Assembly: GCA_017305665.1 (NCBI GenBank)
Contig: JAFKKH010000008.1
Coordinates: 62,001-126,000 of the forward strand
DNA length: 64,000 nucleotides
Direction of reading: 5' to 3'
From: Hyphomicrobiales bacterium
Lineage (GTDB): Bacteria; Pseudomonadota; Alphaproteobacteria; Rhizobiales; Xanthobacteraceae
In this document: in pieces, positions 26,766 through 36,805 of the stretch
Layout: each line of letters begins with the position of its first letter
Position numbering within the stretch: the stretch's first letter is position 1
Program-made: the position numbers and the translations under genes
The notes under the pieces: model-generated
What the model was told of the DNA's origin: nothing
The model's database searches: none
Seen by the model: only the letters and a program-made list of their open reading frames with translations

Positions 26766-27350
26766 TTATGCTCCGAAAACGGGAACGCCGATGACGTAGG
26801 GATGGAAGAGAGCGCCGAGCGCGAGATACACGACAATGCCGACGACGACGGCGATCACGTCGTTGCGGACACCGTCAACCGGGATTGGCGGCGCGCCGGC
26901 ATCGGCCCGGCGCTTGAGGGAAATCCGGTCGATCACGGCCCACGCCAGAAACGAACCGAACAGGATGATGGAACCGAGGTCGCCGTTGGCGAGCAGGTGC
27001 GCCACCGCCCATAATTTCACGCCGGCCAGCATCGGATGCTTCAGCGTCGCGTAGATGCGGCCGCGAATATACGACGCGACCACCAGGATGACAGCCGGCA
27101 GCATCAGCGCTTCGGTGATGTGCTTCATCACGCGCGGCGGAGACCAGACGTCGATCCAGCCGGTCGCGCGATAGGTCGCGAAGCCCCAGATGATCAGCGC
27201 AAGGCCGGCCGCCGAGATCAGCGAAAACCCGATCTTGTAGGTGCCCTCGCCGCCGGACGCGACCAGCCGCGCGCGAAACTCACGCTGCGTCGTGACCAGG
27301 TGCACGCCGAGGAACAGCACAAGACCCGCGATCATGATCGTCAGTCCCAT
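26766..27350 (-). CDS. nnrU: NnrU-family membrane protein
   Basis: 194-aa protein with five or six transmembrane segments. The family features are [19 protein letters not shown] at the N-terminus and the central [23 protein letters not shown] motif, characteristic of NnrU (named for a nitrite reductase cluster) and related to NnrU-type isoprenylcysteine methyltransferase-like proteins. No denitrification genes are nearby, so a role in nitrogen oxide metabolism should not be assumed. Start at ATG 27350, preceded by GAGGAAATCG. Possibly co-transcribed with panB. Confidence 0.88.
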   Translation of the reverse strand: MGLTIMIAGLVLFLGVHLVTTQREFRARLVASGGEGTYKIGFSLISAAGLALIIWGFATYRATGWIDVWSPPRVMKHITEALMLPAVILVVASYIRGRIYATLKHPMLAGVKLWAVAHLLANGDLGSIILFGSFLAWAVIDRISLKRRADAGAPPIPVDGVRNDVIAVVVGIVVYLALGALFHPYVIGVPVFGA

Positions 27351-27534
27351 CGATTTCCTCCTTGCAACAACGATCCCCGGTATCACTTTTGAGGCGTTCG
27401 AGGCAACACGGTGCAAGAACAAAGGCGAACACGTTTTCGTCGCAACAACACCAAGCAATCACCTCGAACCATGGGGAACGTCTCCGCGCGACCGCGGTTG
27501 TCGCCGCTTCACCAACCAGACGGAGCTTATCCGA

Positions 27535-27840
27535 ATGAACGTCAGACTTCTTGCAACCGCCGCTGTGATCGCCGCTTTCGGGGTAACTGGTGCGAAAGCC
27601 CAGCAACCGACCGCACCGGGCCAGCAGATGCAGCAGAACGGCAGCGTCCGCGGAACGACCGGCGCCTCCGGCTACACGCCCGGACACAAGATGCAGGAGA
27701 AGGGATCCGCCAAAGGCACGGTCGGCTCATCCGGCTATGCGCCGGGCCGCGCAGGCGCCAAGGCCGGAACGTCGGGTTCAGTGAGGACGCCGGCCGCCGG
27801 CGCCAACGTCAACGGCGGCGCGGGTGGATCGATGCGATAA
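27535..27840 (+). CDS. Small secreted Gly/Ser/Ala-rich repeat protein
   Basis: 101-aa exported protein. Signal peptide MNVRLLATAAVIAAFGVTGAKAQ (cleavage near 22). The mature part has two imperfect repeats: GSVRGTTGASGYTPGHKMQ followed by GSAKGTVGSSGYAPG, then a Gly/Ala/Thr-rich tail. No known domain. Such short repeat-rich secreted proteins are common in Bradyrhizobium and unassigned. The frame is open 294 nt further upstream, but the signal peptide fixes the start. Divergent from nnrU and ended by a strong terminator. Confidence 0.78.
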   Translation: MNVRLLATAAVIAAFGVTGAKAQQPTAPGQQMQQNGSVRGTTGASGYTPGHKMQEKGSAKGTVGSSGYAPGRAGAKAGTSGSVRTPAAGANVNGGAGGSMR

Positions 27841-27852
27841 TCGCCTAAAGCG

Positions 27853-27879
27853 AAACGGCCGGTCGATGACCGGCCGTTT
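27853..27879 (+). terminator. Terminator after small secreted protein
   Basis: AAACGGCCGGTC pairs perfectly with GACCGGCCGTTT around a GAT loop, beginning 12 nt after the stop codon and followed by TCGTT. A 12-bp stem. Confidence 0.83.
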
Positions 27880-27902
27880 TCGTTGGAAAACTTAAATCTC
27901 CT

Positions 27903-28034
27903 CGTCATTCCGGAAGCCGCGAAGCGGCTGTCCGGAATCCATATTCCTCGTGAAAGCTTTTGTTCGCGAACTACCGTCACAGGGGATATGGATTCCGGGC
28001 TCGCTCGCGAAGATGCAAGCGCCCCGGAATGACG
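27903..28034. repeat. Long imperfect inverted repeat element
   Basis: Outer arms CGTCATTCCGG (27903-27913) and CCGGAATGACG (28024-28034) are exact inverse copies; inner arms GGAATCCATAT and ATATGGATTCC also match. The whole 132-nt element can fold into a long cruciform. It looks like a dispersed rhizobial intergenic palindrome. It abuts the stop codon of prfC on the minus strand and could act as its terminator. Confidence 0.75.
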
Positions 28035-29654
<1,620 letters not shown>

Positions 29655-29758
29655 GACGCGAGCGTGTGGCAGGGAAAACCGATGGGATCAAGGGGATTTG
29701 GGCGGCAAGAGCAATTCCGGCTTTGATGGAATCAAAGCCGGGCTCTAGCTTTTTGTTT

Positions 29759-29807
29759 TGACGCGTTTTCTTTGCGCGAACCGGTACCCACTTCGCTCGA
29801 AAACGCT
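29759..29807. repeat. Bradyrhizobiaceae-type palindromic repeat, copy 1
   Basis: 49-nt element of the form TGACGCGTTTTC ... GAAAACGCT, with an inner CGCGAACCGGTA and CTTCGCTCG core. Imperfect palindrome. Near-identical copy at 29887-29935 in the same orientation. From memory this is a very common dispersed intergenic repeat in Bradyrhizobium and relatives. Confidence 0.85.
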
Positions 29808-29886
29808 ATAGCCGCGGTTGCGAACCCGCCTGCCCTGTCTCATATAGGAACGGGAAGGACGACCTTCTATCAGATCATATTTGGTC

Positions 29887-29935
29887 TGACGCGTTTTCTT
29901 CACGCGAACCGGTATCCACTTCGCTCGAAAACGCT
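29887..29935. repeat. Bradyrhizobiaceae-type palindromic repeat, copy 2
   Basis: Second copy, differing from copy 1 at only a few positions (TTCACGCG for TTTGCGCG, TATCC for TACCC). It ends 9 nt before the CCCGCGGG that begins the sugE leader structure. Confidence 0.85.
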
Positions 29936-29943
29936 TTGGTATT

Positions 29944-29989
29944 CCCGCGGGGACGACCCTGCCCGTTCTAGGACGAGAAAGGGGTCGTC
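29944..29989 (+). promoter_or_regulatory. Candidate guanidine-II (mini-ykkC) riboswitch leader of sugE
   Basis: GCGGGG (29947-29952), tetraloop ACGA (29953-29956), CCCTGC (29957-29962) form a 6-bp hairpin capped by ACGA, the hallmark of guanidine-II hairpins. A second ACGA (29973-29976) lies 17 nt downstream, but its closing pair is G-G, so the second hairpin is not canonical. GACGACCC (29952-29959) is the exact complement of GGGTCGTC (29982-29989), which overlaps the ribosome site AAAGGGG just before the sugE ATG. This gives two exclusive folds, one exposing and one hiding the ribosome site. The downstream gene is the expected target of guanidine riboswitches. Confidence 0.6.
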
Positions 29990-30304
29990 ATGGCCTGGTT
30001 CATTTTGTTTGTCGCCGGATTGATGGAAATCGGTTGGGCGATCGGCCTGAAATACACCGACGGATTCAGTCGTCTCGTGCCCTCGGTGCTGACGCTCGCC
30101 GCCATGGCCGCGAGCATCCTGCTGCTCGGCTGGGCGCTGAAAACCCTGCCGATCGGCACGGCTTATGCGGTGTGGACCGGAATCGGCGCGGTCGGAACCG
30201 CCCTCCTGGGCATCGTGCTGCTCGGCGAGCCCGCCACCGCGATGCGGCTCGCCTGTATCGGGCTCATCGTCGCCGGGATCGCCGGGCTGAAATTCGTCAC
30301 TTGA
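29990..30304 (+). CDS. sugE: SMR-family exporter SugE/Gdx (guanidinium exporter type)
   Basis: 104-aa small multidrug resistance protein with four transmembrane helices that works as a dual-topology dimer. The essential Glu13 is present in [16 protein letters not shown], and that [11 protein letters not shown] stretch plus [18 protein letters not shown] are typical of the SugE/Gdx branch, whose studied members export guanidinium in exchange for protons. Substrate here is inferred from the family and from the riboswitch-like leader. The 3' end overlaps the convergent pit gene by 8 nt. Confidence 0.93.
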   Translation: MAWFILFVAGLMEIGWAIGLKYTDGFSRLVPSVLTLAAMAASILLLGWALKTLPIGTAYAVWTGIGAVGTALLGIVLLGEPATAMRLACIGLIVAGIAGLKFVT

Positions 30305-31301
30305 CGAACGACACCGCCCAGTAGGCCAGCGCGGCGACGATCGCCGAGGCCGGGATGGTGATGACCCACGCATAGACGATGGAACTGGCGACGTTCCAGC
30401 GCACCGCCGACAGCCGCCGTGCCGCGCCGACGCCGACGATGGCGCCGGTGATGGTGTGGGTGGTCGAGACGGGCACGCCGAGGAAGGTCGCGGTGAACAG
30501 CGTCGCGGCACCTCCGGTCTCGGCGCAAAAGCCCTGCATCGGCGTCAGCTTGGTGATGCGCAGGCCCATGGTGCGCACGATGCGCCAGCCGCCCATCAGC
30601 GTGCCCAAAGCCATCGCGGACTGGCACGCCAGCACCACCCAGAACGGGATCTCGAAGTGGTCGCCGAGATAGCCTTGCGAAAACAAGAGCACCGCGATGA
30701 TGCCCATGGTCTTCTGCGCGTCGTTGCCGCCGTGGCCGAGCGAATACAGCGACGCCGAGAAGAACTGCAGGGTGCGGAAGGCGCGATCCACCGCGAACGG
30801 CGTCGAGCGCACTGACAACCACGAGACGATGCCGACCAGCACCAGCGCCAGCACGAAGCCGACCACCGGCGACAGCACGATCGCGAGCAGCGTCTTCGAC
30901 AGGCCGCCCCACACCGCAACCGACAGGCCGCCCTTGGCCATGCCGCCGCCGAGCAGGCCGCCGATCAGCGCATGCGAGGAGCTCGAAGGGATGCCGAGCC
31001 CCCAGGTGATCAGGTTCCAGACGATGGCGCCGGTCAACGCGGCGAAGATCACCTGCGCATCGATAATATGCGGCTCGATGATGCCGGTGCCGATGGTGTT
31101 GGCGACATGCAGGCCGAACACCAGGAACGCGACAAAGTTGAAGAACGCCGCCCAGAACACCGCATATTGCGGCCGCAGCACCCGGGTCGAGACGATGGTC
31201 GCGATCGAGTTCGCGGCGTCGTGCAGGCCGTTCAGGAAGTCGAACAGCAGCGCGACGGCGATCAGGCCGACCAGAACCGGAAGACCCAGCGTGGCATCCA
31301 C
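30297..31301 (-). CDS. pit: Low-affinity inorganic phosphate transporter (PiT family)
   Basis: 334-aa membrane transporter of metal-phosphate by proton symport. The two inverted PiT repeats are visible: N-terminal [22 protein letters not shown] (about 20-41) and C-terminal [15 protein letters not shown] (about 193-207), plus [14 protein letters not shown] and [15 protein letters not shown] at the matching positions. About ten hydrophobic segments. It lies 15 nt downstream of the DUF47 gene, the normal Pit-accessory pairing, and overlaps sugE tail-to-tail. Confidence 0.94.
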   Translation of the reverse strand: MDATLGLPVLVGLIAVALLFDFLNGLHDAANSIATIVSTRVLRPQYAVFWAAFFNFVAFLVFGLHVANTIGTGIIEPHIIDAQVIFAALTGAIVWNLITWGLGIPSSSSHALIGGLLGGGMAKGGLSVAVWGGLSKTLLAIVLSPVVGFVLALVLVGIVSWLSVRSTPFAVDRAFRTLQFFSASLYSLGHGGNDAQKTMGIIAVLLFSQGYLGDHFEIPFWVVLACQSAMALGTLMGGWRIVRTMGLRITKLTPMQGFCAETGGAATLFTATFLGVPVSTTHTITGAIVGVGAARRLSAVRWNVASSIVYAWVITIPASAIVAALAYWAVSFVK

Positions 31302-31316
31302 GTGCGCGGCCCTGCC

Positions 31317-31961
31317 CTATACCTGCTCGATGACGATGCTGTTGATCTCGTTGGCGACGTCGTCAAAGCGATCGGCGACCTTCTCGAGGTGATCGTAGAT
31401 CTCGGCGCCGACGATGAAATCCATCGTGTTGGCGTTGCGGTGCTTCAGGAACAGCTCCTTCAGCCCGATGTCGTGCAGATCGTCGACGCGGCCCTCCAGC
31501 TTGCCGAGCTCCTCGGTGATGGCCGTCAGCATCGCGAGGTTCTCGCCGGACGATTTCAGAAGCGGCAGCGCGCGGCCGACCAGGTTGGCGCATTCCACGA
31601 TCAGCGCGCCGATCTCGCGCATCGGCGGCTCGAAGGTGCGCACCTCGAACAGCACTACGGCCTTGGCGGTGCCCTGCATCTGGTCGATGGCATCGTCCAT
31701 CGAGGTGATCAGGTTCTTGATGTCGACGCGGTCGAACGGGGTGATGAAGGTGCGGCGCACAGCCATCAGCACCTCGCGGGTGATGCCGTCGGCGTCGTTC
31801 TCGAACTGGCTGACGCGCTGGCAGAACACCGGCGTTTCCTCGCCGCCGTTCAGCATGCCCTGCAGTGCCTGCGCGCCCTGCACGACGGTCTGCGCGTGGC
31901 GGGCGAACAGGTCGAAAAACCGTTCCTCTTTCGGCAGAAAGGACCGAAACCAACGCAGCAT
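31317..31961 (-). CDS. DUF47 family phosphate-transport accessory protein
   Basis: 214-aa all-helical cytosolic protein of the PhoU-like DUF47 family, usually encoded directly before pit as here. N-terminus MLRWFRSFLPKEERFFDLFARHA is the family signature; acidic residues in the helices (ENDADGITREVL, DRFDDVANEINSIV) correspond to PhoU-type metal-binding positions. Start at ATG 31961 chosen to match the family N-terminus; a GTG 12 nt upstream lacks a ribosome site. It is thought to modulate Pit transport. Confidence 0.92.
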   Translation of the reverse strand: MLRWFRSFLPKEERFFDLFARHAQTVVQGAQALQGMLNGGEETPVFCQRVSQFENDADGITREVLMAVRRTFITPFDRVDIKNLITSMDDAIDQMQGTAKAVVLFEVRTFEPPMREIGALIVECANLVGRALPLLKSSGENLAMLTAITEELGKLEGRVDDLHDIGLKELFLKHRNANTMDFIVGAEIYDHLEKVADRFDDVANEINSIVIEQV

Positions 31962-32127
31962 CGCTTCATCCACTTTGCGGGGAAACTTCGCGGGGCGGCC
32001 GGATGGAACCCGGCCTCACCGGATTGTCATAGACCATTTCACCGCAAAGCGGGCAACCCGCAGCCTCGCACGGCTGGTCTTCCACCGCTTTGTGCCGTGC
32101 CAAAAACCCCGCCGCCGTGCGGGATTT

Positions 32128-33099
32128 CTACAGCGACCGCTTGAAATAATGGGCGATTTCGCCGATCACGCCGCGCCGGAAGGTCAGTACGCAGACCACG
32201 AAGATCGCGCCCTGGATCACCGTCACCCACTGCCCGAACCCGGCCAGATACTGCTGCATGGCGATGATCACGAAGGCGCCGACGACGGGCCCGAACACGG
32301 TGCCGAGGCCGCCAACCAGCGTCATCAGCACGATCTCGCCCGACATCGTCCAGTGCACGTCGGTCAGCGAGGCATTCTGCGCCACGAAGACCTTGAGCGA
32401 CCCCGCCAGCCCCGCCAGCGTGCCCGACAGGACGTAGGCCATGAACTTGTAGTGGTCGGTCTTGTAGCCCAGCGAAATCGCGCGCTGCTCGTTCTCGCGG
32501 ATCGACTTCAGCACCTCGCCGAACGGCGAGTTGATGACGCGATAGATCACCAGGAAGCCGAACAGGAAACCGAACATGATCACGTAGTAGAGCGTGATCG
32601 GATCCGACAGGTCGAGGAAGCCGAACATCTTGCCCTGCGGAATGCCCTGGATGCCGTCCTCGCCATGGGTGAACGGCGCCTGCAGGTAGATGAAATACAA
32701 CAACTGCGACAGCGCCAGCGTGATCATCGCGAAATAGATGCCCTGCCGACGGATCGCGACCACTCCGGTGACGATACCAAGTCCGGCAGCGGCGATGACG
32801 CCGACAACGATGCCGAGTTCGGGAGGCAGACCCCAGACCTTCAGGGCATGCGCGCTGCAATAACCGGCGGTGCCGAGAAACATCGCGTGGCCGAACGACA
32901 GCAGGCCGCCGTAGCCCACCAGCAGGTTGAAGGCGCAGGCCATCAACGCAAAGCAAAGTCCCTGCATCACAAAGAACGGATAGATTCCCGTCAGCGGCAC
33001 GATCGCCAGCAGCACCGCCATGACGATGAAGCCGATCATCTCGTCGCCGATGGCGCGGTTGTCCGAACTGCGAGGCGTATCTTCGGTCAATGTCGTCAT
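32128..33099 (-). CDS. livM: Branched-chain amino-acid-type ABC permease LivM
   Basis: 323-aa inner-membrane permease with about nine transmembrane segments, LivM type: NLLVGYGGLLSFGHAMFLGTAGY in the N-terminal half and the EAA-like cytosolic loop SIRENEQRAISLGYKTDHYKFMAYV. It pairs with LivH to form the channel. The ATG at 33099 directly follows the livH TGA with one base between them. Last gene of the livG-F-K-H-M operon, with 154 nt before the DUF47 gene downstream and no clear terminator there. Confidence 0.94.
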   Translation of the reverse strand: MTTLTEDTPRSSDNRAIGDEMIGFIVMAVLLAIVPLTGIYPFFVMQGLCFALMACAFNLLVGYGGLLSFGHAMFLGTAGYCSAHALKVWGLPPELGIVVGVIAAAGLGIVTGVVAIRRQGIYFAMITLALSQLLYFIYLQAPFTHGEDGIQGIPQGKMFGFLDLSDPITLYYVIMFGFLFGFLVIYRVINSPFGEVLKSIRENEQRAISLGYKTDHYKFMAYVLSGTLAGLAGSLKVFVAQNASLTDVHWTMSGEIVLMTLVGGLGTVFGPVVGAFVIIAMQQYLAGFGQWVTVIQGAIFVVCVLTFRRGVIGEIAHYFKRSL

Positions 33100-33100
33100 G

Positions 33101-33976
33101 TCAGGTGGCCCGTCCCGTCAATCCCGCCGGCTTCACCAGCAGCACCAGCACCATGAACACGAACACCACGGTATTGGACGCTTCGGGATAAAAATATTTC
33201 GTCAGACCCTCGATGATACCGAGGGAAAATCCGGTGATGATCGATCCCATGATCGATCCCATGCCGCCGATCACGACCACCGCGAACACCACGATGATCA
33301 GATCCGCGCCCATCAGCGGCCGAACCTGGTTGATCGGCGCCGAGAGCACGCCAGCCAGCGCCGCGAGCCCGACGCCAAGCCCGTAGGTCAGCGTGATCAT
33401 GCGCGGCACGTTGATGCCGAACGCGCGCACCAGCGTCGGATTTTCCGTCGCCGCGCGCAGGTAGGCGCCGAGCCGGGTCCGTTCGATCGCGTACCAGGTG
33501 GCGATGCAGACCACCAGCGAGCAGACGATCACCCAGCCGCGATAGATCGGCAGGAACATGAACCCGAGATTCATGCCGCCCTGCAATTCGCTGGGAATGG
33601 CATAGGGCAAGCCGGACGATCCAAAATAGTTCTGGAATATGCCCTGGATGATCAGCGCCAGACCGAAGGTCAGCAGCAGACCATAGAGGTGGTCCAGCCC
33701 CGTCAGCCATTTCAGCATGGTCCGTTCCATCACCATGCCGAAGATGCCGACCACGATCGGGGCGATGATCAATGCCGGCCAGTAGCCGATCCCGAAGATG
33801 TTGAGCAGGAAGTACGCGCAGAACGCGCCCATCATGTAGACCGCGCCATGCGCGAAATTGATGATGTTGAGCATGCCGAAGATCACGGCAAGCCCGAGAC
33901 TCAGCAGCGCATAGAACGAGCCATTGATGAGCCCGACCAGAAGTTGCGCAGAGAGGGCCGGCAGACTAATCGACAT
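33101..33976 (-). CDS. livH: Branched-chain amino-acid-type ABC permease LivH
   Basis: 291-aa permease, about eight transmembrane segments. LivH features: LLVGLINGSFYALLSLGLAVIFGMLNIINFAHGAVYMMGA near the N-terminus and the coupling loop RAATENPTLVRAFGINVPRM. Start at ATG 33976, with GAGAG upstream; an in-frame ATG lies 21 nt further up. It is separated from the binding-protein gene by 69 nt containing a strong hairpin. Confidence 0.95.
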   Translation of the reverse strand: MSISLPALSAQLLVGLINGSFYALLSLGLAVIFGMLNIINFAHGAVYMMGAFCAYFLLNIFGIGYWPALIIAPIVVGIFGMVMERTMLKWLTGLDHLYGLLLTFGLALIIQGIFQNYFGSSGLPYAIPSELQGGMNLGFMFLPIYRGWVIVCSLVVCIATWYAIERTRLGAYLRAATENPTLVRAFGINVPRMITLTYGLGVGLAALAGVLSAPINQVRPLMGADLIIVVFAVVVIGGMGSIMGSIITGFSLGIIEGLTKYFYPEASNTVVFVFMVLVLLVKPAGLTGRAT

Positions 33977-34009
33977 GATGCTCTCGACTTCAACCAATGT
34001 GTAGCGGAA

Positions 34010-34034
34010 CCCCGGCGGCGTAACGCCGCCGGGG
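34010..34034 (-). terminator. Intra-operon hairpin between binding protein and livH
   Basis: CCCCGGCGGCG and CGCCGCCGGGG form a perfect 11-bp stem around a 3-nt loop, starting 11 nt after the binding-protein stop (minus strand) and without a T tract. Such hairpins after binding-protein genes stabilise the upstream mRNA or partly stop transcription, giving more binding protein than permease. A full terminator is unlikely given the operon downstream. Confidence 0.72.
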
Positions 34035-34045
34035 CAATTGGAGTC

Positions 34046-35266
34046 TTAGTGCTTGACCAGCGGGCACTTGCTTTCCGACAGCGGACGGAAAGCCTGATCG
34101 CCGGGGGTGGTGCCGATCAGCTTGTAGAGATCGTACTCGCCCTTCGATTCGGAGGGCTTCTTGACCTCGAACAGATAGGCCGGATGAATGCCACGGCCGT
34201 CGATGCGGATCGAGCCCTTGCCGAACAGCGGGTCGTCGGTCGGGATTTCCTTCATCTTGGCGACGACCTTCGCGCCGTCATGCGGATTGCTGCCGAGGGC
34301 ATCGAGTGCCTTGAAATAGTGCAGCAGGCCCGCATAGACGCCGGCATGAACCATGGTCGGCATCGCATGGGTCTTCAACCGCTCGGCAAAACGCTTCGAG
34401 AAAGCGCGAGTGCCGTCGTTCATATCCCAGTAGAAGGTCTCGCTGAGGTTCAGGCCCTGCGCGACGTTCAGGCCGAGCGAGTGGACGTCCGACAGGAACA
34501 TCAGCAGGCCGGCGAGTTTCTGGCCGCCCTTGACGATGCCGAATTCGGCCGCCTGCTTGATCGAGTTCGTGGTGTCGCCGCCGGCATTCGCGAGACCGAT
34601 CACCTTGGCCTTCGAAGCCTGAGCCTGCAGCAGATAGGACGAGAAGTCAGCGGTGTTGAGCGGCGCCTTGACGCTTCCCAGCACCTTGCCGCCCGCGGCC
34701 TTGACCACCGCCGTGGTGTCGTTCTCCAGCGCATGGCCGAATGCGTAGTCCGCCGTGAGGAAGAACCAGGTATCGCCGCCAGCCTTCACCATCGCGCTGC
34801 CGGTGCTGTGCGCCAGCATGTAGGTGTCATAGGTGAAGTGGATCGTGTTCGGGGTGCACTGCGTGTTGGTCAGTTCCGACGAACCGGCGCCGGAATTGAG
34901 CATGATGCTGTTCTTTTCCTTCACGACGTTGTTGACCGCCAGCGCGACGCCGGAGTTCAGAACGTCGGCGAGAATGTCGACCTTGTCGGTATCGATCCAG
35001 CGGCGCGCGATGCCGGTGGCGATATCGGGCTTGTTCTGGTGATCCGCCGAGACCAGATCGATCTTCCAGCCCTTGGCTTTCATGCCGGAATCTTCGATGG
35101 CCATTTCGGCCGCGACGATCGAACCTTGTCCGCCGAGATCGGAATACAGGCCCGAGAGATCGGTCAGAACACCGATCTTGACGTTCTTGTCCTGAGCGAA
35201 CGCGCCGCCGGCGACGCTGAATGCCAGCGCCGTACCCAGCAGAAGCGCTGAGATCGTATTCTTCAT
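34046..35266 (-). CDS. ABC substrate-binding protein of liv operon
   Basis: 406-aa periplasmic binding protein, type I fold. Signal peptide about 1-25 (SVAGGAFAQDK). Opens KIGVLTDLSGLYSDLGG and shares long blocks with the orphan paralogue at 19603-20835. Strong ribosome site AAGGAGGATACTAGT before the ATG. Despite the liv context, the true ligand may be another amino acid, amide or aromatic compound, since Bradyrhizobium has many such systems. The hairpin immediately downstream fits high expression of this component. Confidence 0.94.
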   Translation of the reverse strand: MKNTISALLLGTALAFSVAGGAFAQDKNVKIGVLTDLSGLYSDLGGQGSIVAAEMAIEDSGMKAKGWKIDLVSADHQNKPDIATGIARRWIDTDKVDILADVLNSGVALAVNNVVKEKNSIMLNSGAGSSELTNTQCTPNTIHFTYDTYMLAHSTGSAMVKAGGDTWFFLTADYAFGHALENDTTAVVKAAGGKVLGSVKAPLNTADFSSYLLQAQASKAKVIGLANAGGDTTNSIKQAAEFGIVKGGQKLAGLLMFLSDVHSLGLNVAQGLNLSETFYWDMNDGTRAFSKRFAERLKTHAMPTMVHAGVYAGLLHYFKALDALGSNPHDGAKVVAKMKEIPTDDPLFGKGSIRIDGRGIHPAYLFEVKKPSESKGEYDLYKLIGTTPGDQAFRPLSESKCPLVKH

Positions 35267-35301
35267 ACTAGTATCCTCCTTGCCCCGTCGGGGCTGCCCT
35301 T

Positions 35302-36057
35302 TTAAACGCCGAGATAGGTGTGAAGCTTTTCCATGTTGGCCTGCAGTTCGGAGTTCGCGAAGCCATCGATGATCTTGCCGTGTTCGACGATGTAGAAGCG
35401 GTCAGCCACCGTCGAAGCGAAGCGGAAATTCTGCTCCACCAGAAGAATCGTGAATCCTTCGGACTTCAGCCGCGCGATCGTGTGACCGATCTGCTGGATG
35501 ATGACCGGCGCCAAACCTTCGGTCGGTTCGTCGAGCATCAGGAAGCGCGCGCCGGTGCGCAGGATGCGTGCGATCGCCAGCATCTGCTGCTCGCCGCCGG
35601 ATAGTTTCGTGCCCTGGCTGCTCAGACGTTCCTTGAGGTTCGGAAACAGCGTGAAGATCTGCTCCAGCGACAAACCGCCGCTGCGGACCGTGGGCGGCAG
35701 CATCAGGTTCTCGCGCACGTCGAGGCTCGCGAAGATGCCGCGCTCCTCCGGACAGAACGCGACGCCGAGGCGCGCGATCTTGTCCGACGATGCGTGCGAG
35801 ATGTCGTGATTGTCGAAGCGGATCGATCCGGTGCGCTTGCCGATGATCCCCATGATCGACTTCAGCGTCGTGGTCTTGCCAGCGCCGTTACGGCCGAGCA
35901 GCGTCACGACCTCACCCGCGGCAACATTGAAATTGATGCCGTGAAGGATGTGGGACTCGCCGTACCACGCTTCGAGGTTTTCAACCGACAGCAAAGTCCC
36001 GCTGCCAGCCTTGGCGGAGTTCGCGGCATTCGGTGCGGTCATCGTCGTATCAGCCAT
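35302..36057 (-). CDS. livF: ABC transporter ATP-binding protein LivF
   Basis: 251-aa ATPase. Walker A GRNGAGKT at 55-62, signature LSGGEQQ at 152-158, Walker B FLMLDEPTEGLAP, and the LivF-typical NLEAWYGESHILHGI opening at 27-41. A 20-residue Ala/Thr/Asn-rich N-terminal extension precedes the domain. Overlaps the end of livG by 8 nt, so translation is coupled. Confidence 0.95.
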   Translation of the reverse strand: MADTTMTAPNAANSAKAGSGTLLSVENLEAWYGESHILHGINFNVAAGEVVTLLGRNGAGKTTTLKSIMGIIGKRTGSIRFDNHDISHASSDKIARLGVAFCPEERGIFASLDVRENLMLPPTVRSGGLSLEQIFTLFPNLKERLSSQGTKLSGGEQQMLAIARILRTGARFLMLDEPTEGLAPVIIQQIGHTIARLKSEGFTILLVEQNFRFASTVADRFYIVEHGKIIDGFANSELQANMEKLHTYLGV

Positions 36058-36805
36058 GACCAGCCCCCAGATAAGCTTCCTTGACGCGCTCGTCCTTGGT
36101 CAGGTCGGCGTAATTGCCCTCCGCGAGCACATGCCCGCGCGTCAGAACCGTAATGATATCAGACAGATTGGCGACCACGCTCAGATTGTGCTCGACCATC
36201 AGGATCGTGTATTTCGCCGAAATGCGCTTGATCAGCGCGGCGATCCTGTCGATGTCCTCGTGGCCCATGCCGGCCATCGGTTCATCGAGCAGCATCATCT
36301 CGGGATCGAGCGCCAGCGTCGTCGCTATCTCCAGCGCCCGCTTGCGGCCGTACGGCATCTCGACTGCCGGAGTCTTGGCAAATTCGCTCAAGCCAACGTC
36401 ATCGAGAAGTTCAAGCGCCCGACCGTTAAAGCGGTTGAGCACCGACTTGGAACGCCAGAAATCGAAGGATTGGCCGTGCTGGCGCTGCAGCGCCACCCGC
36501 ACGTTTTCAAGCGCCGTCAGGTGCGGAAACACCGCCGAAATCTGGAACGAGCGCACCAGTCCGAGGCGCGCCACGTCGGCCGGCGCCATCGCCGTGATGT
36601 CCTGCCCCTTGTAGCGGATCTGTCCTGCGGACGGTTTCAGGAACTTCGTCAGCAGGTTGAAACACGTGGTTTTTCCGGCTCCATTCGGCCCGATCAGCGC
36701 ATGGATGCTGCCTCGGCGAACACGCAGATTAACGTCACGAACAGCTACAAAACCCGCGAATTCCTTGGTCAATCCCTGGGTTTCAAGAATGAACTCTTCA
36801 GCCAA
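36050..36805 (-). CDS. livG: ABC transporter ATP-binding protein LivG
   Basis: 251-aa ATPase. Walker A GPNGAGKT at 39-46, Walker B MMLLDEPMAGMGHED and the LivG-type C-terminus. The signature motif reads MPYGRKRALEI at 150-160 instead of the usual LSYGQQR/LSGGQ, a conservative but notable departure shared by the MPYG subgroup of LivG-like proteins. First gene of the operon. It is preceded by a 357-nt region that holds the promoter. Confidence 0.95.
   Translation of the reverse strand: MAEEFILETQGLTKEFAGFVAVRDVNLRVRRGSIHALIGPNGAGKTTCFNLLTKFLKPSAGQIRYKGQDITAMAPADVARLGLVRSFQISAVFPHLTALENVRVALQRQHGQSFDFWRSKSVLNRFNGRALELLDDVGLSEFAKTPAVEMPYGRKRALEIATTLALDPEMMLLDEPMAGMGHEDIDRIAALIKRISAKYTILMVEHNLSVVANLSDIITVLTRGHVLAEGNYADLTKDERVKEAYLGAGHG

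Noticed and set aside
29944..29989. Guanidine-I or guanidine-III riboswitch instead of guanidine-II
   Set aside because: The leader between the repeat and the ATG is too short for the guanidine-I fold, and I do not see the pseudoknot pattern of guanidine-III; only the ACGA-capped hairpin matches.
31414..33156. 580-aa open frame on the plus strand
   Set aside because: Antisense to DUF47 and livM; low-complexity His/Arg/Asp composition and no domain.
33020..35251. 743-aa open frame on the plus strand
   Set aside because: Antisense to livM/livH and the liv binding-protein gene; composition is Arg/His/Gln/Asp-rich, typical of shadow frames in high-GC DNA, with no ribosome site or family motif.
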